A DNA stretch of 64,000 nt from Synaphobranchus kaupii (GCA_029718625.1 CM056380.1:18257423-18321422), one strand, 5' to 3'. Shown: positions 47,941 through 62,069, counted from the first letter of the stretch. The notes: generated by a model not told the origin, from the sequence alone. Program-made: numbers and translations.

Positions 47941-48510
47941 GGAACTCGAGTGAAAGTGTTAGCACTTCCGTATCTGGTACAACATGGGTGAATTCCCGCC
48001 GCGCAGCACTCTCAGGTCGTTCTGGGCACTGGGCAACCTTTATGGCTGCCTATACATCCCACGTAAGTGAGGAGACGCGGGAAGCCATAAAGCCATAAAG
48101 CCGCCTTCCAGAAAGCCTGCTCTCATTATCGCCGTGTTTGTTCAGTCAAGTAAGAACGCGCATTATCGCCGCTAGATTAACTCCCACGGGACGATTGTAA
48201 TGCAACATTTACGATCATCGCTGTACGGAAAGGGCTTCGCCGCCCAGACACGTCAGCGCATGAGGAGGCGGTGCATGATTAGCGGGTCTTTGTGGGAAGA
48301 CAGGTGGGCCTCAGTCAAAGAGGTGTCATGTACAGTAACTCCGGGATCGCTCAAACAAGGAAGAGACGGCCATTTATGTTCTGAAATCAACATCTTTTCA
48401 CAAAAGCCTCAGTACTATTACATTATCTTTGTCTTGGTTTTAATTTCGACAGGTTTGCTTGCAGGTCATATGATAGCCTGCACAGACTGACTATAATACC
48501 AATAATAATA
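47941..48510. other. No gene seen
   Basis: Low-copy sequence with a tiny duplication (GCCATAAA repeated near 48084-48101). The longest frame is 96 codons (48200-48490), without a motif. Confidence 0.5.
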
Positions 48511-48770
48511 ATTCCATCGATCCATCCATTATCTAACCCGCTTATTCCTGGTCAGGGTCCCCGGGGGAAGCCTATCCCAGAGGCAGGAATACACCCTGGA
48601 CAGGTCGCCAATCCATCACAGGGCACAAGCACATGGCACTCCACGCACTCATACCTATGGGCAATTTAGAGTCACCTACTAGCCTAACATGTGTTTGGAC
48701 TGTGTCCAACCGGAGTACCCCGGAGGAAACCCACGCATCGCAAACCTCAGCAGGAAAAATGCATACTTTG
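48511..48770 (-). mobile_element. Fish LINE-type dispersed repeat, 3' part
   Basis: CCATCGATCCATCCATTATC, GCTTATTCCTGGTCAGGGTC, AGCCTATCCC, ACACCCTGGACAGGTCGCCA, GGGCAATTTAGAGTCACC and CCCCGGAGGAAACCCACGC follow each other, as in a very common teleost repeat with a GGAT-type tail. Strand is set from that tail. A shorter relative is at 11444-11565. Confidence 0.65.
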
Positions 48771-49734
48771 CATTTATTGTGCGTTGTCTTTTTCTTTTTT
48801 ATGTTAGGCTTATTGCTGTACTCATAGAGACAGGCAACTGGTCACCCCCCACGCACACACGCACGCACGCGGGATGAAAATGTTTCTTTGACCGCCGCTG
48901 GTTTCTCAGGAGCTCCTGATCACCTCTTGAGCTGCACATTAAGCATCTTCCTGTGACTCATGTCTGTGCGAGACTGACTCACGAGCTGCGCAGTGATAAG
49001 AGGCGGCGGCTGATGTCACACAATTCGGAGGAGAGCTCCGATGGAGGTTGAGATGAGTTTCGCAGGGTAAGAATCACTCGGCATTCAGAGAAACCCTCGC
49101 TCGTGTGAACGGGATGCGTATGGGACCCTTCAAGCACTTTATTCATTAAGTTCTTCTTCCTGACACACTGGACTTACGGTGGGTTCACTGACACGGTTAT
49201 CTAAAACACCCATACATATCTGATTATAGTTCCATTTCAAGGCCTTCCTGCAGAGGCAATTACTCCATTGGCGAGAAAAAAAACAGAGTCTTGAATCATT
49301 CAGTGATTACACCAATACAGGCTTAATAGAGACCAGCCAAGCCCCAACCTTATGGAAACTGAATATCCTTTAATAAAATGCACTTGTGGATTTTTTGGGG
49401 AAAATTAATGATAAATATATTTTTTTATTTTTAGAACTATATATTATAAAAGGTGGCAATAAGTAATAAATCAAACAAATATCGTGTGAACATTTATACA
49501 TAACACAATACCAGACTGTAATTACTACTGTGAACTAGGGCTGCGCGATATATCGCAACAATAATTATCGAATGCAATAACGGCTCATCGCCAACATGTG
49601 AGGTATTGCCTTTTTTTTTTTTTTTTTTCTTTTGTCTTTAATTATACCGGATGTGGTAGCAAATTTCAGAGGCTGCGTGAAATGCTTCTAGAAAAAAACA
49701 TCACCACTGATATTTATTGGGTCTTGATAAGACA
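48771..49734. other. No gene seen
   Basis: Includes GGGCTGCGCGATATATCGCA at about 49538, a motif common at the ends of fish DNA transposons, and a poly-T run near 49610-49628. The opposite end was not identified. Confidence 0.45.
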
Positions 49735-49829
49735 GCCAATCAGCAGCAAGGTCATACAGCTTCCATGTGATCATGTGATGCGTTTTTGTCAGTCACATGG
49801 AAGCTGCAAACGCCCTGCTGCTGACTGGC
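49735..49829. repeat. Imperfect hairpin of about 36-bp arms
   Basis: GCCAATCAGCAGCAAGGTCA at the left and, reversed and complemented, GCCAGTCAGCAGCAGGGCGT at the right; both arms end with AGCTTCCATGTGA. The loop is about 22 bases. It may be the core of a foldback or an inverted end of the element suggested at 49538. Confidence 0.8.
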
Positions 49830-50170
49830 CGTCATATCAACACTGAACAGATATCAGTGGTGTTGTTTTTTCCTCAGAAGAATTTCATCAGGGTTTCCGA
49901 CCTTCTTGGCCGACCTTTCTATCCCTTCTTCTCTGTCAGGGCGCCGCTGAAGCGTGCCGCATCGTGCCCCAGAGCTGCGGGTGCGAGCCCTGGGCCTGAT
50001 AATTTATGCCATTAGCGTAATCCTGAGTGTGCAGAGTACAATTGCCTATTGACTCAAGTTCCTGATGGCTTAATCTTCCCTGCCTGTGCGGTGAAGTGGA
50101 AGAACAGCCAGTGTTAGCGTGATGCTACATAATCCTAGATAGCACTATGCTACTTGAAGGCTAGGGGCTA

Positions 50171-50780
50171 ACAACTAAGTGTCAGATGGTGGTTCTGCCA
50201 GCGATAGCCATAGCAGGCTGAATGCTAGGTATGAAATGATGGTTCTACCAGCGATAGCCATAGCAGGCTGAATGCTAGGTGTGAAATGGTGGTTCTACCA
50301 GCGGTAGCCATAGCAGGCTGAATGCTAGGTATGAAATGATGGTTCTACCAGCGATAGCCATAGCAGGCTGAATGCTAGGTATGAAATGATGGTTCTACCA
50401 GCGATAGCCACAGCAGGCTGAATGCTAGGTGTGAAATGGTGGTTCTACCAGCGGTAGCCAAAGCAGGCTGAATGCTAGGTGTGAAATGGTGGTTCTACCA
50501 GCGGTAGCCATAGCAGGCTGAATGCTAGGTGTGAAATGGTGGTTCTACTAGCGGTAGCCATAGCAGGCTGAATGCTAGGCATGAAATGATGGTTCTACCA
50601 GCGATAACCACAGCAGGCTGAATGCTAGGTATGAAATTATGGTTCTACCAGCGATAGCCATAGCAGGCTGAATGCTAGGTATGAAATGACGGTTCTACCA
50701 GCGATAGCCACAGCAGGCTGAATGCTAGGTGTGAAATGGTGGATCTACCAGCGATAACCACAGCAGGCTGAAAGCTATGT
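50171..50780. repeat. 50-bp minisatellite, about 12 copies
   Basis: Unit AATGCTAGGTATGAAATGAT, GGTTCTACCAGCGATAGCCA, TAGCAGGCTG. Two versions recur, one with GTATGAAATGATGG and GCGATAGCC and one with GTGTGAAATGGTGG and GCGGTAGCC, arranged in blocks, which suggests amplification of several units at a time. Confidence 0.95.
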
Positions 50781-51776
50781 TTGCTATGTTCTACCAGCGA
50801 GACCCTGACGTGGAGTCGGCGGGCTCCCTACGCGTGCCCTGGTCTGACCTTGCATTGCGCTGGCCAACATAACCGGCTGCAGAGCGTGCGGGCGGCCAAA
50901 GGGACCGGCTTCTCCACTGCAGTAACAGAAGGTCAGAGAGCAAATAAAACCATAAGAAAATAAGAGCGAATCTTCATAACCTGAGAAAACAACTCGTACG
51001 CACATATGCTTATCTCCTCTAATGCATTATTGCTGTCACCTCCCATGCTATAGCCAGCCGCACAGGAGCTACCGAACGCATGGTGGTCAGTCTAATCCAA
51101 TACCATATCAGCCCTGCAGCTGAGCTTGGTCTCTGTTCTCTGGTGAGCGGCGAGCCAATGTGACATATTGTGATACAAAAAAGCAGACCTAGGCAAGACC
51201 TCACACTGTTTCGACTGCAATCTGTCACTTTGACCATCGCAACGAAGAACACTATAAGCCAGAACTTTACGCCCAGAATCACAGTACTGTACATCTTTAA
51301 GAAGGCTTCGCTGCAGAAGACAGAAATGAAACGGTCTGGCCGATGTACCGACAGCGCTAACGACAGCAAGTAGAATCGACACCAAACAGCGGGACACACT
51401 TCTTACAACGGCCAAATGGACAAACAAAGTTATGGGGGGGAAAAAATCTGACATCCCCACAGTCCCCCTGCCAGTGTGGCGGGTTGGGTGGGGGGGTAGT
51501 CACTAAAGCACCACCTCTCTGTCTCTTCACAGCTGGACCTCTGGAAAGGGCCCCATGGAGGAAGACGACCTGCTGCGTGAGAGCCAATCCCCCCAGCCAG
51601 TCCTGAATACTTACGGACTCAGTGCCTCAGGATTCCTGTCCCTCTGTCTGAACGCTCCAGCTGATCGGCTGTAAACATGAGCTCGCACCCCGACGCTGGA
51701 GAAAATAAAAGCTTGTCAAACAGCTTTCGAATCCTTTCCAAATCCACGGGTTTCTCTCCTTCTCTTGCTCTCTCTC

Positions 51777-51780
<4 letters not shown>
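50781..51780. other. No gene seen
   Basis: Overlapping frames of up to 126 codons on both strands; none shows a domain or a plausible exon boundary. Confidence 0.45.
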
Positions 51781-51821
<41 letters not shown>

Positions 51822-51990
51822 TCTCACTCTAACTCTCTCTCTCCGCCCCCAACCACTTTCCCCAGTTAGGAATTCCTCCAGGAATTAATAGTTTCAAAAC
51901 CAGTGTGATATTCAGCGTGCATTATCTGAACCTCTCTCCTTTAACAGTCTCTTCAGTTTCAGTATTAAACAACACAAATTACACGCTGCG

Positions 51991-52021
<31 letters not shown>

Positions 52022-52170
52022 CTCCCTCACTGTCTCTCCTCTCCTCTCCTAAACTCCTTTTTCATTTTTTTCTGAGACTATGTGCTGTAGTTACCTAACT
52101 GCCATTGCATGGAGCATTCACCAGCCCACACACACGCGCTCGCTCCCTCGCCCCCCCCCCCCCCCCCCCC
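51781..52170. repeat. (CT)n microsatellites and a poly-C run
   Basis: CT runs at about 51782-51816 and 51991-52018, with TCTCCTCTCCTCTCC near 52035-52050, and about 21 C at 52150-52170. Confidence 0.9.
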
Positions 52171-53949
52171 ACCATCCCTGTGCCAGCTTCAGAGCAGAAG
52201 AGAGCCAGGAGGAAGACACGATTGGTCCGACGCGGTGCCAGTCCCCTCCCATCGGCGGCTAAGCCACACCCCCCTCCTCCTGTAACCACGTTCTTCGCTG
52301 GCACGGACAGGAACTGGGACACGGCGAGAGACAACGACGCGGCGAATCTGTTCCCCCTCCCTGCACCGTGCATTCCCGTACTGTGTCTCAAATCTCAACA
52401 GCCATCTGCCGACCCCTTCGTAAAGTGTCAGTCTCCGTATAGTCAAGTCACAGTCAAAGATGATGCGGCGGACAGCATCCATGGCGGAAGCTAACTGTCG
52501 GCCACCAGTCAGAGATGCAAGGTAGTTTTAGGAAGCATTCCCTCTCTTTCATCCAGAAAGTTGAGTCGGGCTGTATGGCAGCCAGCCGGCTCAGATAAAC
52601 TCCTAAGAGGATGGATGCTAAAGGTTAGCCTCCTGTGGCTAAGGTGTGAGCCTGCTGTCAACAAAAGGGGAGGCAGATCTTACACAGATCTCTCGAGTCC
52701 ACCCCGGGACTTTTCACCTCCAAGCGATTGTGAACAAGCAGATAAGGTGGAGAGCCCCAGACGGCTATCTGTGTCACTGCGTTCCCTCCCGTTTATACTC
52801 CGCTCGTGATGGCCCTCACTCATTCCTCAAGCAGCTATTCAAACGCCCAAGCAATTCAAACGCTCTCTTAATCAAACTAATGGAAAAGTCCATTAAAGAA
52901 GCAACAATTGAGCCGCAACACAAGACATCCTTCTTTCAGGACAACCAAATCGAAAATGTTCCCAACCGAGGGAGACTCATTCTTGTACTGCTGACGGCGT
53001 TCATCAACATCGCGGCTAATAAGTCACTCGAACTACCATTCTCTAACCGGAAAACTAAAGAGGATGAGACCATTTTCCACAAACAAACGGCGCTACCCTC
53101 GTGGAAACCGTTTAGGGTGCCCCGCTTCGAACCGGCAGTGGAGGAGCAGGAAAAGGTTCTCCTGAATGCCACAAAGCAAAGCACTTTACACCAAGCTCTG
53201 AGGCGAAAAAAAAACAAATGTCAAAGAAATGACGGTCCATGGCTTTGATATTAATGGAGACCGGGGGGTGGGGGGGGGGGGGGTTACATCGCGATGCACT
53301 ACAGCTGGTCTGAAGGCCGACAGTAATGGGCTCAAAATACAATTAAGAGGAGACAATACGGTCTTAGTCCTGCACCGGATACAGCGGGCAAGTCTATTTT
53401 CTATACGTAAGCCTGGTTACACCCACGTTTTTCCGATCATGATAACTTAGGCAGTGACAGGCCCGGCCCTCCAATAAATGTGGCTCTCAACCTCAGAACC
53501 GGTTATAATGTAGCCCTCTGCCGATATCTGCGATTTGCACTCAAAAAGCCAGGTTCCCCATTGGGCTGCATTCATTTTTGACAGCAAAATAAAAATACTT
53601 CCATTCATATATTGATGTTAACTCTGTCTGTGAATTACATTCTTTAAAATTACTTTTTATTTATTAATTATATCACAAATAATTTTGTCTTACCACACAG
53701 ACAAAAAATATGCATTTTTTTATTATTATTTACTTCGGCCTACGTCATATTTTAGCGTGCTAGTTGGCAACCGATTAACATACTGTTAAGGCTGTGACAT
53801 GTCCTTCTGCATGTCACTGTCTGCGCCTTACTCGTTGTACATATGACTCCAAGGACACAACTGACCATGTCTGTTGAGTGCAACAATTATACTTCCTGGT
53901 TCAGATGTGCTCCCCATAGGTTTCTATTGCCATCTGGTCTCTACAGGTG
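52171..53949. other. Low-copy stretch with a 200-codon frame of doubtful value
   Basis: A plus-strand frame of 200 codons at 52646-53248 is the longest frame in the window that is not made of repeats. It shows no recognisable domain, signal peptide or transmembrane segment, and its composition is mixed (Lys, Asn and Gln-rich in the second half). A frame of this size is expected about once by chance in a window of this length. A G run lies at about 53265-53283. Confidence 0.4.
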
Positions 53950-55257
53950 CGTCCCAATATTCTTCACTCCTAACCTCCTCTCCATCACTCCCCCACGACC
54001 ACTCATCTCCTACTCGGAAGTATGTGGAGGAAAGGAGGAGAGGAGATGAGAAGAAAAAATTGGACAGCTTATCTGCCTTTCCATCACCAAAGTCGATGTC
54101 GACTATTGATGAAGTTACCCTGAAGTTGTCCCATCACCAATCACAGATCTTATACATGGTCAGCCCATTTAAAGCTACAAAATACAAGTTGCATTTACAG
54201 TATAAACATATATCTAACATTGCGGTTCGCATCAAGACATTATATTAATATGTAATCAGCAACATTTGATCAAAGTAAACATCTCATAGTATAGGCAAAC
54301 ATAACAATTGACTGTAATTCCAGAATCCCAATGTGCCCGATGTCTGAACATACAGAGCCCTAATTCACCCCATATACTGACAGCCTACATTCTATTGCCA
54401 GTTCATGGCATCTCACATAGGCTAATTCAGAAACATTTCCGTAGATTAGTGTCGCTTCATATTATCGGGAGTTCTTGTTTCCCAATGTTCACATTATGGC
54501 AGTGTTCCTACCGAAAAACAATTATTTCCCACTGTAACAACTGAAATCAAATTTAAATACGTTTAAATTTAAAACAAATGATTTAATAAATTAATTTATG
54601 CATATTCACATACTGAAATAATGGTTTATTTAATGCTTATTTATGTTTAGAGTCATGTTTGTTTAAGCAACATTCATGTACAAGCAAATAAATAAACCTG
54701 CTTCCCCAAATTGCCGAATTTTTCTGTAGAGTATGAGCCACAAAAACGAACAGGCATTTTGTCATCCGTTGTAGGCAGTCTAGCCTTTCGGGCATGACGC
54801 TATGTCCTATATGTGATAATAACCTGAAGCATACACAATTTAGGCTAAATATCTTGCATTGGACAATAATTATCTTGGGGAAATTTATATAAGGCATACA
54901 CATCATCATTATTGCCGAAGCCTTCAGCCATCTTTCAAACTCTGTGGGCGTGAGCACGATGATGTCTCCCAGAAATGTAAAAATACGTCCGCAGTAGGAT
55001 ACATCAATTTTCAATTCAATAACAATTCTATTTGTATAGCGCTTTTTACAGAGAACCGTCACAAAGACAAAAAAGATACATCGATGTATCCTTTGCTGGA
55101 GGAGACGATGAGCCGAGTGTGAAGCCGCTTCCTCATCGCCTCCAATATTTGGACAGGGGAGGGAGGGAGGACGCAAAGATCGGTTTCCGCGGCACGGAGC
55201 AGACAAGGTGGTAGTGGAGGAAAGGACGATGCATTTTTTGAGTATTGGGACGCACTC
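53950..55257. mobile_element. hAT-like element, TGCGTCCCAATA ends, about 1.3 kb
   Basis: TGCGTCCCAATATTCTTCAC starts near 53949 and the right end reads TTGAGTATTGGGACGCA. The flanks CTCTACAG and CTCTACAT nearly agree, which suggests an 8-bp duplication. The first 300 bp, inverted, correspond to the short copies at 26641-26835 and 58535-58724. No transposase frame was recognised; a minus-strand frame of 189 codons (54637-55206) has no known motif. GTATAGCGCTTTTTACAG near 55036 looks like another repeat nested inside. Confidence 0.65.
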
Positions 55258-55298
55258 TACATATTACATACTCTAAGGCAGGCCAGGCCACACAAGAA

Positions 55299-55335
55299 TG
55301 TGACTTCAGTACTTTTAGCACCAGGGTCTTCAATT
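55299..55335. repeat. Single arm of the 59.2-59.45 kb foldback family
   Basis: TGTGACTTCAGTACTTTTAG and CACCAGGGTCTTCAATT are identical to the right arm at 59415-59451. Confidence 0.9.
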
Positions 55336-56099
55336 TGAAAATGTCCCTAAGGATGTTTTCAATGTTCCTGAGAACATCCTTCAAAATGTAGAGTCTCATG
55401 AAATACTAACATTGTTCTGAATAGCAGTGAAATTAGGTACTTCGAAAGGATTTCAAATGAAGTAACTGACCCCAGTCTGTTACATAAGCTGCTGAACTGA
55501 CCAGAAATTATGTTGTGAGAAGTGTGTACTGTAGACCCACAGACAGAAAAGATAGTAGACAGGAGATACATAGCCCGCAATTTTCACACCAGATGGCTGC
55601 GCTTCCACCCAAAATATCAGCCGTGTTTGTTTTGTTTTTTTGTCTTAATGTGGTGTCAGGCTTGTTACTAGCAAAAAACATACAATGGAAATGATTTTAA
55701 AAACGGTCAGAAATTTTCTCGATTCTAAAGGGTTAAGGCATTTCAAACACAGCATGTGACCGAGTGTCTGTTACTTGGTCTTGGGATCCTAGGGAGGAGG
55801 GTGTCTACGTCAGTACCTGATTCCGCAGTCCAATAACCCCAACACGCATCTGCACCCACTACGCGCTCGGTTCAGGCCGGTTCGGTTTGGTTTTTGTCCC
55901 CCCTCTTTGAATGCGTGATTTATTTGTATACTTACTCTCATCTTACTTAATATTTTGTCCCGGTATGTTTTCTGTTAAAATCAAATGAGCCAATTTTAGA
56001 ACATTACCCCCCAACCAGCAACCGGATCTGTCTGTACTTACTCGTCTAACCCACTTGGGAAATTAGGATTAAAAGACATATTTACAGTAGCTAAATATA
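55336..56099. other. No gene seen
   Basis: Low-copy sequence between the foldback arm and the Tc1 element; no frame of interest. Confidence 0.5.
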
Positions 56100-57625
<1,526 letters not shown>

Positions 57626-57944
57626 TATAATATACATTGCATTTTCACCTCTTTTTAGTTTAAAAGAAAGTCAATGGGTGTAATTTTGTTTTAAACCTGT
57701 GTGGTTACCCTTCTGGAATAAGAATATACTGCAGTATATTGTAAATATATCAAAATTATCTTCACAATATATTTTAAATATACTACAGTATATTACATTT
57801 CCATATGGGTAGTTAAATAAATGAATCCACAAGCTTTGTTTCCATCTGCATAGTTTAGAAATGTCTCTGATGGTGACAAAAGAAACAGGCTGTCCAATAA
57901 TCCAACTCTTGGAAAAGAGAGTGATATGCGCTGCTGGCAGGCTC

Positions 57945-58428
57945 ATTCTGCTAAGGCACTGTTCCAGTGTGTGGATGGCACCCGTAGTCTAGTATCTGTT
58001 AAGGCACTGTTCCAGTGTGTGGATGGCACCCGTAGTCTAGTATCTGTTAAGGCACTGTTCCAGTGTGTGGATGGGGCCCACAATCTAGTATCTGTTAAGG
58101 CTCTGTTCCAGTGTGTGGATGGGGTCCACAGTCTAGTATCTGTTAAGGCACTGTTCCAGTGTGTGGATGGGGTCCACAGTCTAGCATCTGTTAAGGCTTT
58201 GTTCCAGTGTGTGGATGGGCCCCACAGTCTGGTACCTGTTAAGGCACTGTTCCAGTGTGCGGATGGGCCCCACAGTCTGCTATCTGTTAAGGCTCTGTTC
58301 CAGTGTGTGGATGGGCCCCACAGTCTGGTATCTGTTAAGGTACTGTTCCAGTGTGTGTGTGGGCCCCACAGTCAGGCATCTGTTAAGACACTGTTCCAGT
58401 GTGTAAGTGGGCCCCATGGTGTGGTATG
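57945..58428. repeat. 48-bp minisatellite, about 10 copies
   Basis: Unit CTGTTAAGGCACTGTTCCAG, TGTGTGGATGGGCCCCACAG, TCTAGTAT. Units at the left read GGCACCCGTAG, later ones GGCCCCACAG. The 48-bp length keeps a 167-codon frame open on plus (SVKALFQCVDGPHSLV repeat) and shorter ones on minus; I do not treat them as genes. Confidence 0.95.
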
Positions 58429-58534
58429 AAAACCAGACGGTGCCAGTACTGGTAGTCAGCAGCACATAATTGGCCATAGCATCTGGCCAGGATGACCACT
58501 ACCACTCTTCCATGCCCCGGAAACCGATCTTTGT

Positions 58535-58724
58535 GTCAATCTAATGTTGCTGATTACATATGAATTATATATTAATTAATGTCTGAATGCAAACCACAAT
58601 GTCAGGTACATTGTATACTGTACATGCAACTACTTGTACTTGAAACGTACAGGCAGTTTTGCATACTTCCGGGTAGGAGACAAGTGGAGGAAAGGAGGTG
58701 AGGAGTGAAGAATATTGGGACGCA
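58535..58724 (-). mobile_element. Short hAT-like element, TGCGTCCCAATA family
   Basis: CAATCTAATGTTGCTGATTA, GCAACTACTTGTACTTGAAA, CATACTTCCGGGTAGGAGAC and GAATATTGGGACGCA match 26641-26835 closely across the whole length, so both probably come from the same internally deleted parent. Confidence 0.8.
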
Positions 58725-59196
58725 CAATGCGTCTCGCTGCTCACTAGTGACCCCTGCATGAACCATTCTAAAAATAAGATTTTAATATCTGGAATCAGAT
58801 ACATACCCTCTGCATAACTTTGTACCAGTGATTAATCCCGGTTCCCAAGATCCCGGTATTTCCCATCACAATTCCTTCCCGTTCCCACCCGGGAGTGACG
58901 TCTTAAAACCGGGAAATTTTACATGGGCAATGCAGATGAATAACTCTTGCATTATATTTGGCCTAATTAAGTACAATAAAATAATCAATATATTAAGTTT
59001 ATTTCCTAAATGCAGTAGGCTACCCACCATTTGAAAAAAACTGACGCCTACTCATGACTGCTTATTGACAAGCGAAAACTCGGTAACTGATTGCACTTTA
59101 GAGCATGTGAATGTTGCTAGCGCACACAGGAAATAGAAGTTCAATATACCTGCTCCAAACGTGGAGAACAAAATCATGTCAAGAAACGTGTGGAAG

Positions 59197-59451
59197 AATT
59201 GAAGACCCTGGTGCTAAAAGTACTGAAGTTACAAAATGTTTTTGATTTTGAGAAAATCAAATCCGAAAATATCATTGATCCATAAAATCAGCCATTAAAA
59301 ATTTTGCTGTTTTTATGCATTGCTTAGGCACCTTTTCTGTTAACAATATTTATAGGGTGGACTTAGCTAAACAAATACAACATGTTTCTATGCTCAACTT
59401 GAATTGTCTAAAAATGTGACTTCAGTACTTTTAGCACCAGGGTCTTCAATT
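59197..59451. mobile_element. Foldback-like element with 37-bp arms
   Basis: AATTGAAGACCCTGGTGCTA with AAAGTACTGAAGTTACA (59197-59233) is the reverse complement of 59415-59451 with one mismatch. The 180-base interior is AT-rich and has no frame. A third copy of the arm stands alone at 55299-55335. Confidence 0.8.
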
Positions 59452-60365
59452 TAAGAATTTTGAGAAACTTAATACTAACGAGGCAAAATGTCTTTTTTTA
59501 AAGTTGTAAATTAATTTCAGAGAAAAGAATAGGCTACCTACTATAATTGCGACATCAATGACATCGGATTCTGCAGAAATATAGCTCAGCTATAATTACA
59601 AAACGAGCTGGAATTCTTAGAGCAAGTTGCAAGTATATTAGATACCTTCGCTTTTCTTACCAACATCATTACCCTACGGCTAAACGTCCCTCATTTCACA
59701 ACGGTAGGCTAGCGTATATTTGCTGATGTGTCTTGATGGAGATGTTGTATTTATGCCTTCATATTAAGTTATTGTATTTATGCCATAACATTTACTTATA
59801 GGCGATATAATGTAGGCCTATTACTCACATTCTCAGTTCTTGCAGCAAAAACCTAGATTTTTAATTTAGGTTTTATTTTTTTATCGGCTTGTTATAAACG
59901 TGAGAAATTTCTGCATAACACACATTACTTTATTTCCAAATTTCTCTGTTTTGGGCATTCACCGCCGAAACCCTCGACATTTCAAAGAAGAGAGTAAAAA
60001 AGTGTAGGCATTATTTTTTTTAGGGGGGGTATAGTCCTTTTCCTAAAACACTGGCCGTTTGCCTGTAGACCTAAAGCATTTTTGTCGTGAACAGTTATAG
60101 CGAGCGTTAATACTTCTTACGGTTCAGGTAGGCCTAATAGCCCTATAGCCTTTGTTTAGTTCCACACAGCCATAATTTTGTACAGAAAATATGTTGCTTT
60201 TATTAATAAAATGTCTTTGTTGTTATTGATATTCAAGAATCTCAGCCAATAGAGTGGACAATACCATGGGGCTGAAAGCCTGCAAACCAATAAGTAGGGT
60301 TGCACATTTGATAATAGCCTACGAGAACGCCCCTGGTTTTTTAGATGGGATTTCCCGGGAATCAA
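59452..60365. other. No gene seen: AT-rich noncoding DNA
   Basis: Short frames only; no recognised repeat apart from an (ATCA)n tract at its right edge. Confidence 0.5.
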
Positions 60366-60620
60366 TCAATCAATCAATATTTATTTATATAGCGCATTTC
60401 ACAACAAGTTGTCACAATGCACTTCACAGCAAAAACCCAGCCTAAACCCCCCACAAGAGCAAGCCAAGGGCAACAGTGGCAAGGAAAAACTCCCTGGTGT
60501 AACTAGGAAGAAACCTTGGAAGGAACCAGACTCAATGGGGGAACCCATCCTCCTCTGGTCGGCTCAGGGTCTAGGGCTTAAAGACCAACATGGTCAAAAC
60601 AACCAATGTCCATGATAATA
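60366..60620. mobile_element. Common fish dispersed repeat (AAACTCCCT...AAACCTTGGAAGGAACC type)
   Basis: After (ATCA)n it reads TTTATATAGCGCATTTCACA, GCAACAGTGGCAAGGAAAAA, CTCCCTGGTGTAACTAGGAA, GAAACCTTGGAAGGAACCAG and GGGGAACCCATCCTCCTCTG. These words together mark a very abundant teleost repeat. The class is not certain; a LINE-derived origin is likely. Confidence 0.7.
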
Positions 60621-60742
60621 TAATTTGCGGGGAAACCCGGGAGCGAGGTGTTATGATCCCGGGTTTAAAAATAGCAAATTTTCGTGAAGTTTGTGGTTTG
60701 TACCCAGTGGTGGGTAAACGCAGGTATATGCAGTATACCCAC

Positions 60743-60806
60743 TTCTTACATTACATTACAGGCATCTAGCATATGCTCTTATCCAGAGCGACTTACACAA
60801 CTTCTT
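60743..60806 (-). mobile_element. LINE/SINE 3' tail of UnaL2 type
   Basis: Read on minus: GTGTAAGTCGCTCTGGATAA, GAGCATATGCTAGATGCC and TGTAATGTAATGT. The GCTCT-GGATA-AGAGC stem-loop and the (TGTAA)n tail are the recognition features of the eel LINE UnaL2 and of SINEs that borrow its machinery. Confidence 0.8.
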
Positions 60807-60868
60807 ACATCTTAAAGCAACAGCTTTGGAGCTATTAGAGTTTCAGGGCTTTCCTTGTTCACATAGAT

Positions 60869-61071
60869 CAGGGGTGTCAAACTCCAGTCCTGGAGGGCCG
60901 CAGTGTCACAGGTATTTGTGGTTTCCTTTCAATCAGCACCCAGTTAAAGCATTGAGAACAAGGTGTGTGGACTTCTTAGCCAATTAGTGACTTAAATTAA
61001 TCACTTGTGCTTAAACGCACCAAAAACCAGCAGACACTGCGGCCCTCCAGGACCGGATCTTGACACCCCTG
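60869..61071. mobile_element. hAT-type MITE, 203 bp, perfect 8-bp duplication
   Basis: CAGGGGTGTCAAACTCCAGT at the start and GATCTTGACACCCCTG at the end are inverted repeats. ACATAGAT stands directly before (60861-60868) and after (61072-61079). No coding content; mobilisation in trans by a hAT transposase is inferred from the ends and the 8-bp duplication. Confidence 0.95.
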
Positions 61072-61079
61072 ACATAGAT

Positions 61080-62061
61080 GATGCCTGCAGGCTCTCATTG
61101 GAGGACTGGTTTTGCAAGTGGGAGGTCTCCCAACCATGTTCTGCACTCGTTTTGCACAAAAAGTGGCTTTGCCTGCTAAAAAGGTAAGGCGAAAGTCGGC
61201 CAAGCACTTGAATGACGTCAAATGCCAACGAGTGGTTCCAATTGAGCCGTGCTGGTTTTTGGATCTTTTGATTTGCTTATGCACGCTGCCGATTAGGGCA
61301 CCCGTTTACCATAGACATACATAGTAACTAGACAGGAAATACACCCGGACACAGAAGTAAGCCTGTACTGTGTGTGTCTCTGTGCTATAGAGACAACAAA
61401 CTACGTTTCCATTCATTCCACAGGCAACACAAGTGAAGTGCACAGCACGGCCACAGCGTAACGTCCGTAGTTAGTGATCCAATAATGTCGCTTGGAAACA
61501 CGAAACAAGGGTCATAAAACTCATAAACTCAGTCTCCCCATTCTTCTACTCTTTGCTTTGTGTCAGCTACACAGAGCTGCAGCGGCATCAGAAAGGCCGC
61601 GGAGAGAGACGCAAACGGGTTAGCTTGCCTACCGGCATCTAACCATAGAACGTGAATTTAGCTAACAACTTCGATTGAGTTGTTAGATCCAACCCATGGA
61701 CAAAGACGCAAACCACACGACCAGGAGAAATTCCAACCAGGGTCAGAAAGGCCAAAGGCGCTCTGGCCATCTCATGGACAAGCTAGTTGTAATCAACTGA
61801 CCGCAGACTTCAGTAAGACTGATCAGACATCCCAGGCATAGCTTAGGATTTTAGTCCGAATTGTTTATCGGTAATTTGATTGTATCCCGACAAAATTAAT
61901 TACTTGTGCGATAATAGCTATAAAAATTTTTTACGCTGCCTATCGTTTTATAGCTAATGTGGTAAAATTAGTACTGTTAACTAACCAAAGCAGGCCTCAC
62001 GGTTTGCTCATCTATCCTAACATTTACAAACATTTGTGTGATATGATCTCATTTTAGCTTA
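61080..62061. other. No gene seen
   Basis: Low-copy sequence with short overlapping frames; none has a motif or plausible exon ends. Confidence 0.5.
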
Positions 62062-62069
62062 CTATAGAT

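Noticed and set aside
52646..53248. 200-codon non-repetitive frame as a new gene or nested exon
   Set aside because: No domain, no splice sites that I could match, and a frame of this length is expected about once by chance in the window.
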